Shown here: in pieces, positions 39,494 through 47,299 of the stretch
How positions within the stretch are numbered: the first letter of the stretch is position 1
Layout: the number at the start of each line of letters is the position of its first letter
DNA from: a virus
Reading direction: 5' to 3' (one strand)
DNA: 53,298 nt
Virus record (IMG/VR): IMGVR_UViG_3300044675_003062
Span: 1 to 53,298 of that record
Notes under the pieces: generated by a model
The model's input: the letters and a program-made list of their open reading frames with translations, nothing else
What the model was told of the DNA's origin: nothing
Databases searched by the model: none
Program-made: the position numbers and the translations under genes

Positions 39494-39953
39494 TGGTCGT
39501 GCTTACCTGTGACCTACTGCTCGGCGTCATGCCGAACTCCTGCTCTATCCGCAGCATCGCAGCGTGATGCCGGTGCATCTGCGTAGCCCACGGCGCGACC
39601 TGGGTGTATTTGATTCGCAGCCGCCCGTCAGTTCGGTTTGGGTCTGGCTCCCAGTGCGTGTATTCCTCGCCGCCTACTTTCACTTTCTCATAGCAGGCAA
39701 GGTAAAGAGCCGATTCGATGCAGTACCGCGTCAGCGTCGGCACGTCGGCCTCGGTCAGCACTCGCATCCGTGCGAGCTTCGGTACCATGTCGTTCCAGAC
39801 CTCGATGCCCTTGGCGTCAAGCGTCTTGGGCGGCGGGAAGTCTTGCTGGACGAGTGCCGGTGTCGGCTCGCTCGACGGCAGCGACTCTTTCGACGGGTTG
39901 CCGCGAATGTACTTCAGAATCGAAGGCTCGGGGGCGGGGCCGCGTTTTCCCAT
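39426..39953 (-). CDS. terminase small subunit, P27 family
   Basis: 175 residues from ATG 39953 (AAGGAG about eight bases upstream). GKRGPAPEPSILKYIRGNPSK is the exact start pattern of P27-type small terminases, followed by LDAKGIEVWNDMVPKLARMRVLTEADVPTLTRYC. It recognises packaging DNA and recruits the large subunit. The 3' end overlaps the large-subunit gene in another frame. Confidence 0.9.
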   Translation of the reverse strand: MGKRGPAPEPSILKYIRGNPSKESLPSSEPTPALVQQDFPPPKTLDAKGIEVWNDMVPKLARMRVLTEADVPTLTRYCIESALYLACYEKVKVGGEEYTHWEPDPNRTDGRLRIKYTQVAPWATQMHRHHAAMLRIEQEFGMTPSSRSQVSTTNGNAESDQIAAFVQKRGSKTGA

Positions 39954-39957
39954 TGGG

Positions 39958-41067
39958 TCACTCCTTCGACTTGAGCCATTGGTCAATCACTGCTCGTGCC
40001 ACTACTTCTGTCATTCGCGGCGGCACGCTCATGCCGATCATGTATTTTCCGATGCCGTCAGTTTTTGCTTCGTAATCGTCTGGAAAAGATCCAAGCCGCT
40101 TCCATTCCCTGAACGTCAGCTTTCGCGGCTGAACCCAATGCGAAAACATTTGATGATGTGCGGCCATCGTAGGGGCGGGAGAAGTAGCCGAAAGCCTGTA
40201 CCAATTAAAGCAACTGTTTTTTCCGGTGTGTTGAAAGCACGCTTTTGAGTAGTTGCTCCCGGGACTCGTTCGATGCCACCATTTCTTGTCGACGCCCGTA
40301 TGACGAGTGTCTGCGAGTTCGCTTTTCGTAATTTCAGACAAGTCTCGCGTTGCTTCGCTTGCGGTAATCCAGCGATGCTTCGGCTCAAGCTCTAGCTTCG
40401 TACTGCTAACGTCTTCTCGTACAGCGCAGAAAAACACTCGCTCTCGACGCTGCGGGACACCGCAATCAGCGGCGTTCACAAGAAACAGTTGCGCGCGGTA
40501 TCCGAGCTCTTTAAATCGCTGCATCACCAACTTCGTATAGCCTTTAGCGTTTCCGAGGATCATGCCTTTGACGTTTTCGGCAATCGCCACTTTGGGACGC
40601 AGCCTGCCAACGAGGTCGAGATAATCGAAAAACAAGTCGGACAGCACTTGCTTCGCCTGCCCTTCTCGGAAATGCTTGTCTTTCCCCCAGGCGTCTTCGC
40701 GACTTCCCGCCATGCTAAACGTCGAGCAAGGCGGCGAGCCGTCAAGGATGTCCAGCGAAAACAACTCGTCTGGCAAGTTTGCCGTAAGCAAGTCTCGTAT
40801 CGGGCAAAGGTAGTATCGCGGCGGCTTGATGTTTTGCTGGTAGTGCCACGCCATCTCCGGGTCAATGTCGTTCGCGGCAACAACGGTGCAGCCAGCCCGC
40901 TTGTATCCCATTGACGAGCCGCCGCCGCACGCAAACGTAGACATGACCTTGACGCCGTTCTGGGGAACGTACTTGAGATCAGTCAAGTTCCACGCGCACT
41001 CAGGCCGCTTCGCCGTTGAATTCAAAGCCACACTTCGGGCATTTGTGCTGCAAGTCGAAGTTGTCAA
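39958..41067 (-). CDS. C5 cytosine DNA methyltransferase (Dcm-like)
   Basis: Up to 369 residues. Motif I STFACGGGSSMGYKRAG, motif IV DGSPPCSTFSMAG with the catalytic Cys in PPC, motif VI AENVKG, motif VIII QRRERVFF, and motifs IX/X (RKLTFREWKRLGSFPDDY; IGMSVPP). All essential motifs are intact. The start is uncertain: TTG 41067 has GAGGAG seven bases upstream but lies inside the ParB-like gene. The conserved region begins near WNLTDLKYVPQNGVKV (about 41028), and the first in-frame ATG is only at the motif I strand. It lies between ParB-like and terminase genes, and probably modifies phage DNA. Confidence 0.9.
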   Translation of the reverse strand: MTTSTCSTNARSVALNSTAKRPECAWNLTDLKYVPQNGVKVMSTFACGGGSSMGYKRAGCTVVAANDIDPEMAWHYQQNIKPPRYYLCPIRDLLTANLPDELFSLDILDGSPPCSTFSMAGSREDAWGKDKHFREGQAKQVLSDLFFDYLDLVGRLRPKVAIAENVKGMILGNAKGYTKLVMQRFKELGYRAQLFLVNAADCGVPQRRERVFFCAVREDVSSTKLELEPKHRWITASEATRDLSEITKSELADTRHTGVDKKWWHRTSPGSNYSKACFQHTGKNSCFNWYRLSATSPAPTMAAHHQMFSHWVQPRKLTFREWKRLGSFPDDYEAKTDGIGKYMIGMSVPPRMTEVVARAVIDQWLKSKE

Positions 41068-41536
41068 TGTCGATCTCCTCTGTGCTTGATTCTGGCTCTT
41101 CTGCCGTCGGCCCGTCGATAGCTTCGTACAGCCCAGCCTCCGAGGCCGTCGAGGCGGCGAGTTGCTGCAGGGCTTCGCTGCTGCTGTTGAACGTCCGCAG
41201 CAGTTCGTCGAGTTTGCCAGCGTCCGTCTCGGCCATCGCCGCCAGCGGGTCGAGCGTAGCGAGCAGCTTGTCGGCCTCGGCTTCGTTCACATCGAGGACA
41301 AGAACCGGCACGTCGCCGTCGCCAAGCGTCTCAGCTCGGAGATGCCCGTCGATCAGCATGAGGGAGCCGTCAGGTAGCTCGCGGGCCAGCACCGCGTCAG
41401 CCATGCCTACCTCGGCCAGAATGCCCCGTAGGGCGTCCCGCTGGGCCGCAGGATGCGTCCTCCAGTTCTTTGGGTTAGGACGCAAGTCAGACGCCGGGAC
41501 GTGGCGCAGCTCCTTTACGCGGTTGCGGATGTTCAC
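41000..41536 (-). CDS. ParB/sulfiredoxin-fold protein with C-terminal zinc ribbon
   Basis: 178 residues from GTG 41536 (AAGGAG nine bases upstream; TTG 41542 is an alternative). The N-terminal ParB domain has ELRHVPASDLRPNPKNWRTHPAAQRDALRGILAEVG, then MLIDGHLRAETL (the family's DGHhR) and a C-terminal leucine-rich helix. A CPKCGFEF ribbon ends the protein. Phage ParB-like proteins next to methyltransferases are common and may bind or nick DNA. It is the first gene after element C. Confidence 0.82.
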   Translation of the reverse strand: MNIRNRVKELRHVPASDLRPNPKNWRTHPAAQRDALRGILAEVGMADAVLARELPDGSLMLIDGHLRAETLGDGDVPVLVLDVNEAEADKLLATLDPLAAMAETDAGKLDELLRTFNSSSEALQQLAASTASEAGLYEAIDGPTAEEPESSTEEIDIDNFDLQHKCPKCGFEFNGEAA

Positions 41537-41542
41537 GGTCAA

Positions 41543-41684
41543 AAACTCCTTATTATATAGGGCTTTTTTTCAGGAGGGCTAAAACAAAAGGCCGGGCCGA
41601 CCCCACCCCCCGAAAACCTCCGGCCACGCTTACACAAGGGGAACATATGGTTTTCCTCGTTGCCCAAAATCGTAGCACACCCCC
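41543..41684 (-). ncRNA. intergenic element C: terminator plus AT-rich segment (partial homologue of A)
   Basis: On the minus strand GGTTTTCGGGGGG, GTCGGCCCGGCC with TTTTGTTTT, CCTCCTGAAAAAAAGCCC and TATATAATAAGGAG align in order with the 3' half of element A. The 5' conserved hairpin and the TTTGAGG box are missing or degraded. It separates the HNH and ParB-like genes and supplies the ribosome site AAGGAG of the latter. Confidence 0.4.
41581..41625 (-). terminator. Rho-independent terminator in element C
   Basis: GGCCGG / CCGGCC stem (41590..41595 with 41620..41625), followed on the minus strand by TTTTGTTTT. A second palindrome CCCCCTAGGGGG at 41681..41692 contains the stop codon of the HNH gene. 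Confidence 0.6.
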
Positions 41685-42011
41685 CTAGGGGGTCGGCCTT
41701 TCTGAACGCTGCTCCGAAACCGTCTTGCGTGAATGGCACGACGCACAAAGGCACTGGCCGTTCGCTATGTCGTATCGCAAGTCTGGCCTCGCCACGACCG
41801 CGATGATGTGGTCAGCATGGGCCTCACGCCGCTTGGCACACACGCGACCGCAGGCACGGCACTGCCAGTTGTCACGCTCCAGCACAGCCAGCCGCCACGC
41901 CTTGTGTTGCGGCGAGCAGTAGCCACGCTGGTGAGCGTTTGGCCCCGTGGCTCGCCTAACGATCTTGTAGTTCGCCCTGGCCGGTCGCAGCATCTCTACT
42001 CGCTGTGGCAT
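41685..42011 (-). CDS. HNH endonuclease of the packaging module
   Basis: 108 residues. CSPQHKAWRLAVLERDNWQCRACG, then EAHADHIIAVVARPDLRYDIANGQCLCASCHSRKT is a complete HNH motif with four zinc cysteines (CxxC ... CxxC) and catalytic HADHI. HNH genes near terminase genes assist cos cleavage in HK97-like phages. Its stop codon is within the palindrome CCCCCTAGGGGG. It follows the tail-fibre module. Confidence 0.88.
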   Translation of the reverse strand: MPQRVEMLRPARANYKIVRRATGPNAHQRGYCSPQHKAWRLAVLERDNWQCRACGRVCAKRREAHADHIIAVVARPDLRYDIANGQCLCASCHSRKTVSEQRSERPTP

Positions 42012-42364
42012 CAGATCACCGCCGCCTCAACAAACGCCTGATCGACTTGCTGCTCAGTCAGTCCCAGAGCCGCCGCGAGAGGCACTAGCATGGGGTGCGA
42101 CCGCTCCACATAAGGGGCGTAGTCCCACTCGACCCGCACGGAGTCTCGCTGCAACTGCTCTGGGATCGCGTCGATAGCAGCATCGACCGCCGCAAGCGAG
42201 ACGCCGTTTCGCACAAGCCAGAGGCGTATCTGACGAGCAGAGACGCTTTCTGGCACGGGAGGAGTGAGGTCGGCTGTTTGATTAATTCCGACCAGTTCCC
42301 CCGCCTCGTCACGAACCTCGTAGGTGTGCAATCCGCCGATCACCCCGATGTAGGTTGTATTCAC
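42011..42364 (-). CDS. hypothetical protein after the tail fibre, possible fibre chaperone
   Basis: 117 residues from GTG 42364 (GTGA overlap with the fibre gene). The core SARQIRLWLVRNGVSLAAVDAAIDAIPEQLQRDSVRVEWDYAPYVERSHPMLVPLAAALGLTEQQVDQAFVEA matches the pattern of small phage proteins encoded after fibres ('R.qar.aL...gl.l..v...I...p........v.We.a......p.v'). Probably assists fibre folding or attachment. Confidence 0.6.
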   Translation of the reverse strand: MNTTYIGVIGGLHTYEVRDEAGELVGINQTADLTPPVPESVSARQIRLWLVRNGVSLAAVDAAIDAIPEQLQRDSVRVEWDYAPYVERSHPMLVPLAAALGLTEQQVDQAFVEAAVI

Positions 42365-44073
42365 GACAGCCTCGCGAATGGGTGCGCGGAAGTGATTTGC
42401 AACGCCGTAGACGATGACGGCAGCGACGTTTGCCCGTTAATAGTCATGGCTGTTTTCGGCGTAAGCCCCAGCATCCCGGCGGGGACGCCCTTGCCAGAAA
42501 GCACGGGCATCGTCGTGCCTGCTAGAAGCACCGCCACTCCATAGCGGGTACCGGCCTGCAATGTATACGTTGCAGGGAAGCCCCCAGTCGTGTTGAACGA
42601 CCTCGTGTAGGTTGTATTGATAGCCGTGAATAGCGTGGTGTCAGACGCGCACCTCGCCACAAGGGTCGCTGTTGTTTCGTCATACGAGTAAAGGCCCATC
42701 TGCGCAAACGTCAGGCCAGACGCCGCCACCGTGTTGCCCGTGACCATAGTGATCTGCGAAACAGTGATAGTCTGGAGCGGTGTGAAAAAAACTAAAAACA
42801 CGTTGCCGTTAGTGACGCTGACCGTGCCGCCTGTTACCTCAGTTCGCGGATAAACGTCGGCGGCTGATGTTAGACCGCCAAGATGCGGCAGCAATGATGC
42901 CACTGTGGCGACGTTGCTGCCGCCAATGGTAACCGCCCCAGTTGCATCTACCCGCAGCCTCTCCGTGCCGCCAGTCGCAAGTGCGAGCGTGTCCGCAGAC
43001 GGGAAAAACAGGCCCGTGTTTGCGTCGGACAAAAGGCTGATGGATGGAGACGCGGCAGAGCCGCTCACGCCCACTGAGAACCCCCTACTGTCAATGCGAG
43101 CGACATCGCTAGCGCTGGTGTAGAAGCGAAATGATCCAGAGCCTAAGAGGTTGTAGATGATCTGCGAGTCTGGAACGTAGTTGGTGATGTAGAGAAAGCC
43201 GCCCGCAGCCTGCGCAACCTGCGCCGTGCCGCCCGTCGCGGTCAGGTTCAGCGCGGCTCCGGCCGCAGCGGAGATCGTCGTCGCGCCCGTGAGCGTGCCT
43301 CCGCCAATAGGCAGATAGTCGCCCGACGCAGCGGTGGCAATCGTTCCGATGCCTAGCGTTGTGCGAGCCGCAGACGCAGAAGCGTCATCGAGCAGAGCGC
43401 GGCCAAATGCCGTGCAAGTGATCTCCTCCACCACGCCCTCGCCAGCCGACGAACGCCCCAGCAGCCGGTCGGTGGCTGAGACATTCTGAATCTTGGCGTA
43501 AGTGACGGCAGAGCTTGCGATGTCCGCCGTCACAACGGCGTTTGCATTGATCGTCCACGTTGCCCCGCTGGCCGACACTGTGATATCGCCCTTGCTGCCA
43601 TCTGCCACGACAGGAACCGTCACCGCGCCCGTGAGTCCGTTGACGCTGGCGACTGGGCCATACTTCGCCGCTTCCGTGGCGAAGTCCGTGATCGTTGCCG
43701 CCGCTTGCGTATGGGAGAGAGACGCCGCACCGATAGACTCAGGAGTGATGGCATCGCTGCCGCCAGTGGCGTGGGTGCTGGCGTGTGCTGCACCACCACC
43801 ACCCGAGACACCGACCTCAACGTAGACGCCGCTGGCGAACTGATAGGCCCGCGAGCTATCGACACTCAGGTACAAGACGTTCGCCAGACCAGTCAGGGGG
43901 AAGCTCGCAGTAGTCGCGTAGCTGGCGATCGATGAGAACGAAGTTACTACGCCCGCCGAGTTGCGATAAAACAGCTTCCCGTCCGCCTGCTGAACGGCGA
44001 TCTGGCCGTTCCCCAGCGACGCTGGCGTATTGCCAGCGACATTGCTGTACGGGTTGCGAAGGACGTTTGCCAC
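42361..44073 (-). CDS. tail fibre protein, module 2
   Basis: 570 residues from GTG 44073. The N-terminal ASLGNGQIAVQQADGKLFYRNSAGVV is the phage fibre adaptor of the 'L.nGElAvn..dgkly' type. The middle has beta-helix repeats (TKGDITVSASGATWTINANAVVTADIASSAVTYAKIQ; GFSVGVSGSAASPSISLLSDANTGLFFP). The C terminus is a beta-rich domain (VTGGTVSVTNGNVFLVFFTPLQTITVSQITM) that may be the receptor-binding head. A trimeric fibre is likely. Confidence 0.75.
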   Translation of the reverse strand: MANVLRNPYSNVAGNTPASLGNGQIAVQQADGKLFYRNSAGVVTSFSSIASYATTASFPLTGLANVLYLSVDSSRAYQFASGVYVEVGVSGGGGAAHASTHATGGSDAITPESIGAASLSHTQAAATITDFATEAAKYGPVASVNGLTGAVTVPVVADGSKGDITVSASGATWTINANAVVTADIASSAVTYAKIQNVSATDRLLGRSSAGEGVVEEITCTAFGRALLDDASASAARTTLGIGTIATAASGDYLPIGGGTLTGATTISAAAGAALNLTATGGTAQVAQAAGGFLYITNYVPDSQIIYNLLGSGSFRFYTSASDVARIDSRGFSVGVSGSAASPSISLLSDANTGLFFPSADTLALATGGTERLRVDATGAVTIGGSNVATVASLLPHLGGLTSAADVYPRTEVTGGTVSVTNGNVFLVFFTPLQTITVSQITMVTGNTVAASGLTFAQMGLYSYDETTATLVARCASDTTLFTAINTTYTRSFNTTGGFPATYTLQAGTRYGVAVLLAGTTMPVLSGKGVPAGMLGLTPKTAMTINGQTSLPSSSTALQITSAHPFARLS

Positions 44074-44074
44074 T

Positions 44075-44782
44075 TCAGAAGGTTCCTGAGTCGATCGTGA
44101 TATTGTCGATGGAACCGCCCGTGATGCTCACGTTGTCCGATGCCTGCAAAGCCATCGACCCGAGGCCGAGGTTCGTGCGGGCCGTGGTCGCGTCAGTCAG
44201 ATCACTGAGGTTCGACGCCTTGGCGAGCTTGCCGCCGATGCTGTTGCTGATCGTCGTGGAGAAGCTGGCGTCGTTCCCCAAGGCAGTCGCAAGCTCATTG
44301 AGCGTGTTGAGTGCTTCAGGGGCACTTGCCACCAGATTCGCCACAGCCGTCATGACGAACGAGGTGTTCGCGATCTTGGTGCTGGAGTCGCCCGCCGTGA
44401 CATTTGGCGAGGTCGGCGACCCCGTCAGTGCAGGCGATGCCAGAGGTGCATAGGTGCTGCTTGCAGACGACTGCGAGAGGTAGGTGCTGCTCGCAGACGA
44501 GATCGTCAGGTAAGTCGTCGCCGCATTCGCCGTGGTCAGGTAGTTGGCGAGTTGCGAGGACACGTCAACGGCAGCGACCGCCGAGGTGACATAGGACTTC
44601 GTAGCGAACACGCCGTCGCCGCCGATGGCGATCACGCTCGTTGCGTTGCCATCTTGGCCCAGCCCCTTGCCGTACCAGACGACGTTGTCGATTTCATTGA
44701 CGGCGACTTCACCGTTCAGCAGCGTTGCAGGGGCACCAGCATTCCCCGAAACTCGTCTTTTCAGTCTGACACGATTTGCCAT
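44075..44782 (-). CDS. tail fibre protein, second of module 2
   Basis: 235 residues from ATG 44782 (AGGAG upstream). The N terminus (GAPATLLNGEVAVNEIDNVVWYGKG) shares the fibre adaptor motif with the next gene. The middle has low-complexity SSASSTYLSQSSASSTYAPLASPALTG repeats. A C-terminal NLVASAPEALNTLNELATALGNDASFSTTI coiled-coil repeat continues to the end, as found in many phage fibres. Confidence 0.75.
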   Translation of the reverse strand: MANRVRLKRRVSGNAGAPATLLNGEVAVNEIDNVVWYGKGLGQDGNATSVIAIGGDGVFATKSYVTSAVAAVDVSSQLANYLTTANAATTYLTISSASSTYLSQSSASSTYAPLASPALTGSPTSPNVTAGDSSTKIANTSFVMTAVANLVASAPEALNTLNELATALGNDASFSTTISNSIGGKLAKASNLSDLTDATTARTNLGLGSMALQASDNVSITGGSIDNITIDSGTF

Positions 44783-44791
44783 GATTCACTC

Positions 44792-45070
44792 CTAGAAGTT
44801 TTGCCCGTCGATAACGATGTCGCTCTCGGGGTAGTTGCGCCATTTGCTTGACGAGTACCGCAGCACGTCGCCGTTCTGCACCGAGACGATCTGCACGTCG
44901 GCAAGCTGCCCAAGGTTCCCGCCGGTCGCCCCAGACGGCCCTTGCGGCCCGATACCGCCGCCTGCGTGTGCCGTGACGACTGATGAGCCAACGCTCGCCG
45001 TGATGGCCCCAGCCGCGCTGATGCTCGCCGTGATCGGCTGCGAGTTGACCGTCGCTGTGATCTGCGTCAT
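44792..45070 (-). CDS. small fibre-associated protein with short collagen-like segment
   Basis: 92 residues from ATG 45070 (ATGA overlap). Repeated beta segments (ATVNSQPITASISAAGAITASVG), then GGIGPQGPSGATGG, a short collagen-like stretch, then VLRYSSSKWRNYPESDIV. The N-terminal layout is like the start of the fibre gene at 22433..24151 (VNVVGQTAVSVSVAAST and GGIGPAGF). It probably acts as a fibre adaptor or trimerisation part. Confidence 0.6.
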   Translation of the reverse strand: MTQITATVNSQPITASISAAGAITASVGSSVVTAHAGGGIGPQGPSGATGGNLGQLADVQIVSVQNGDVLRYSSSKWRNYPESDIVIDGQNF

Positions 45071-45393
45071 GCGTAGACCTCGACAACGCCTTGCAACGCC
45101 GTTCGCTGCACGCCACCGGGGGCAATCCAATCAAGCCGCCAACCGTAGGTGCCCGCAGCCAGCGATGCCGTCTGCGTGTCTGTGAGACTGACAGCCACCA
45201 CCGCAGCGGCAGCGTCGGTGACGCTGGTCGTGATCGGCGACACCGTGCTGCCGGTGACGAGACTAGTGAGCGTGCTCGTCACCGTATAGCCGACAAGCGA
45301 CACGCCGCCGAAGTCGATGCTGGTGGCGAAGTCATCGCCACGCCGAAAGGCAAGGCTCATCGTGCCTGGAAGCTGCGTATAGGTCGTGCTCAC
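45067..45393 (-). CDS. tail-fibre adaptor-like protein, paralogue of 24151..24531
   Basis: 108 residues with a GTG start at 45393 (AGGAG seven bases upstream). FRRGDDFATSIDFGGVSLVGYTVTSTLTSL, then VSLTDTQTASLAAGTYGWRLDWIAPGGVQRTALQGVVEV corresponds block for block to the gene at 24151..24531. Both lie directly upstream of a fibre gene. Likely the anchor of the module 2 fibre. Confidence 0.62.
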   Translation of the reverse strand: MSTTYTQLPGTMSLAFRRGDDFATSIDFGGVSLVGYTVTSTLTSLVTGSTVSPITTSVTDAAAAVVAVSLTDTQTASLAAGTYGWRLDWIAPGGVQRTALQGVVEVYA

Positions 45394-45662
45394 TTGGTCG
45401 CTCCTGTCTTGCACTTGCACGACGGCGGGCAGGGGCACGCCGTGCGGTGGCCGTCGCCATGAACGATGTAGCCACGCCCGCCGCACTCGGTGCAGCAGCC
45501 CGGCTTGGGCGGTGCTGGCTCTGGCGTGGGCACCGGAGCCTTTTCCTGTGCCGTGGTGGCGTATGCCGCCGAGACAGCCGCCGAGGCTCTAGGTGCCTCT
45601 ACGTCTATTTGCGTTTGGTCAGCCGAGAGGCTAGCCAAGATTGCGAGTAGCCATTGCCACAT
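45390..45662 (-). CDS. membrane-anchored or secreted protein with DnaJ-type zinc segment
   Basis: 90 residues. The hydrophobic N terminus WQWLLAILASLSADQ could be a signal or anchor. A proline-rich linker (PVPTPEPAPPKPG) follows, then CCTECGGRGYIVHGDGHRTACPCPPSCKC, resembling one DnaJ zinc-finger unit (CxxCxGxG). Probably periplasmic; may be part of the lysis/envelope module. No exact family. Confidence 0.55.
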   Translation of the reverse strand: MWQWLLAILASLSADQTQIDVEAPRASAAVSAAYATTAQEKAPVPTPEPAPPKPGCCTECGGRGYIVHGDGHRTACPCPPSCKCKTGATK

Positions 45663-45665
45663 AGT

Positions 45666-45926
45666 TCACCATCCTTGCCCGTGGTTCAGAATCCTGTGCC
45701 CGTCGGCATCAACGCGAGCGTGTACCACATACTCCTGCTCGGCGGGCGGTTGCTCCGCGAACATCATCGCCCACAAGCCAAGCCGGGCTAGCCGCTGAAC
45801 GAATCGCAGCACGGGCCGCTGCGGCTCGGGCTTCACTGGGCTGTAGTCCGACGTCGCCGCCCACCAAGTCAGCATGACGGTCACCAAGCCGACGACGACG
45901 GCCGTCTGGATTTCTCTCTTGCTCAT
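45666..45926 (-). CDS. small membrane-anchored protein
   Basis: 86 residues. KREIQTAVVVGLVTVMLTWWAATSDYSP is a single N-terminal membrane helix with an exposed tail. It belongs to the cluster of membrane proteins 45390..48193. Function unknown; a spanin-like role is possible but not supported by sequence. Confidence 0.5.
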   Translation of the reverse strand: MSKREIQTAVVVGLVTVMLTWWAATSDYSPVKPEPQRPVLRFVQRLARLGLWAMMFAEQPPAEQEYVVHARVDADGHRILNHGQGW

Positions 45927-46150
45927 CGGTCGTCACTCCACAGCGAGTAGGCGAACATCACAGCCACGGCACCGATCACGCTGCCGATCAGCCCGGCGGG
46001 AGCGTCACCAAACGGCAGGCCGCCAGCGAGCGAACCGATGACGCCGAGTCCGATTGTCGGCACCCAGCCATCGGGGCACTTGCCGGGGTACAGCCATTTC
46101 GCAATGCCGCCAGCAACGGCACCGAATACGAGCCACGTGAGAAGCGACAT
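45923..46150 (-). CDS. GlsB/YeaQ/YmgE-like small membrane protein
   Basis: 75 residues from ATG 46150. Three membrane segments with the 'GAVAGGIAKWLYPG...GLGVIGSLAGG' small-residue pattern and a short loop containing GDAPAGLIGSVIGAVAV, as in transglycosylase-associated GlsB-type proteins. In a phage such proteins may work as a holin or envelope modifier. Confidence 0.62.
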   Translation of the reverse strand: MSLLTWLVFGAVAGGIAKWLYPGKCPDGWVPTIGLGVIGSLAGGLPFGDAPAGLIGSVIGAVAVMFAYSLWSDDR

Positions 46151-46159
46151 GGAGCACTC

Positions 46160-47299
46160 CTAGAGTCCGAGGGAATAGACGTCAGCGATGAGTCGAGCGG
46201 GCGACGGCGTGCGAGTCTGCGTCTCAGGCGGTGCGGGCTGGAGCCATCCACCGTGATCGAGGTTGCGGTACCGGAAATTGACCCCTGAGATGCTGAACGA
46301 GTCTTGCCCAGCGAGCATCGCGTCAACGGTCTCGCGAGATACCCAGAACGATCCGTCTGGCTGGTCAGACGGCCACTTCGGGCCTGCGTTGAACACGCCC
46401 CAGGAGTTGAGGCACAGCAGCCCGTCCCGCTTGCCTTCGCCCTTGGCGTAACGCACAGCGATGAAACACATGCAGTGCGCCCAAGAGCCAGACCTCGGTG
46501 CGAAGCCATCAGCGTCACGCTGCGACGAGAAGCCAACACCAGAACAGACCGGCACGGGGTAGCCCGACTCGATGCTTGCCGCAGCCTCGTCGAATGTGCG
46601 GACAAGTGCGACGTTCTTTGCTGTGTGTTTGTTGGCGAGCTTCGCCAGTGCGATGCCATTAGCACCACCACCGCACAACACGTTGCCCCACTCTTTTGCA
46701 CGACTCGGGTTGTACGTCGTCAAGTCAGCACCGGGATACTGCTGGCGAAACAGGATGCCGCCGACCGTGTTGTCCTTGCACTTCCCTGCCACCCAGCGTG
46801 CAGCCGCACCACCGTAGGAGCCGTCCGAGTAGCCAGCCTGAGTGACCGGCGGCAGCCTGCCAGCGGTGCGTGATCCCGAGTACAGCGGCTCGGTCGCGAC
46901 GAGCTTGGGCGGCTCGGGCAATTCACCTTCTGCCCAATCCACACACTGCCCAACATACGAACCCATGGCCCAGCCAAACGACACGCAGTCGCCGATTCCC
47001 TGCCGCCACGGGCCGAACGGCTTGCCGTAGACCTGACGGTGTGCCCGGTCAGCGTGGCGATATAGAAACGTGTCCTTCTGCTGCGACTTCTGCATGACTT
47101 CTTTGCCAGCGTCAGAGAAAAGCGGCTGGTCGAGTTCCGCAAGGAACCGCCGCGTCCCCTCTGGGTCTGGCGTATAGCCGAACTGTCCGTCAATCCGCGT
47201 GACGACCTTGTTCGTGGCTCTCTCAACGAGTGCCCCCAAGATCGCCATAACGACGACGAACGTAACGGCACCGATAGACCATTGATTACTTCGCGACAT
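46160..47299 (-). CDS. membrane-anchored papain-fold (C1A-like) cysteine peptidase
   Basis: 379 residues from ATG 47299. One membrane helix at about residues 9-27 (IGAVTFVVVMAILGALV), then a predicted extracytoplasmic catalytic domain. It has WRQGIGDCVSFGWAMG with the oxyanion Gln100 and the nucleophile Cys105, GSWAHCMCFIAVRY with His275, and LCLNSWG with Asn298. All four papain positions are present. Phage C1A-like enzymes are uncommon. It lies in the lysis/envelope cluster, so it may cut a host envelope protein or peptide crosslink; a virion role is also possible. The neighbouring gene overlaps it by 14 bases. Confidence 0.72.
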   Translation of the reverse strand: MSRSNQWSIGAVTFVVVMAILGALVERATNKVVTRIDGQFGYTPDPEGTRRFLAELDQPLFSDAGKEVMQKSQQKDTFLYRHADRAHRQVYGKPFGPWRQGIGDCVSFGWAMGSYVGQCVDWAEGELPEPPKLVATEPLYSGSRTAGRLPPVTQAGYSDGSYGGAAARWVAGKCKDNTVGGILFRQQYPGADLTTYNPSRAKEWGNVLCGGGANGIALAKLANKHTAKNVALVRTFDEAAASIESGYPVPVCSGVGFSSQRDADGFAPRSGSWAHCMCFIAVRYAKGEGKRDGLLCLNSWGVFNAGPKWPSDQPDGSFWVSRETVDAMLAGQDSFSISGVNFRYRNLDHGGWLQPAPPETQTRTPSPARLIADVYSLGL

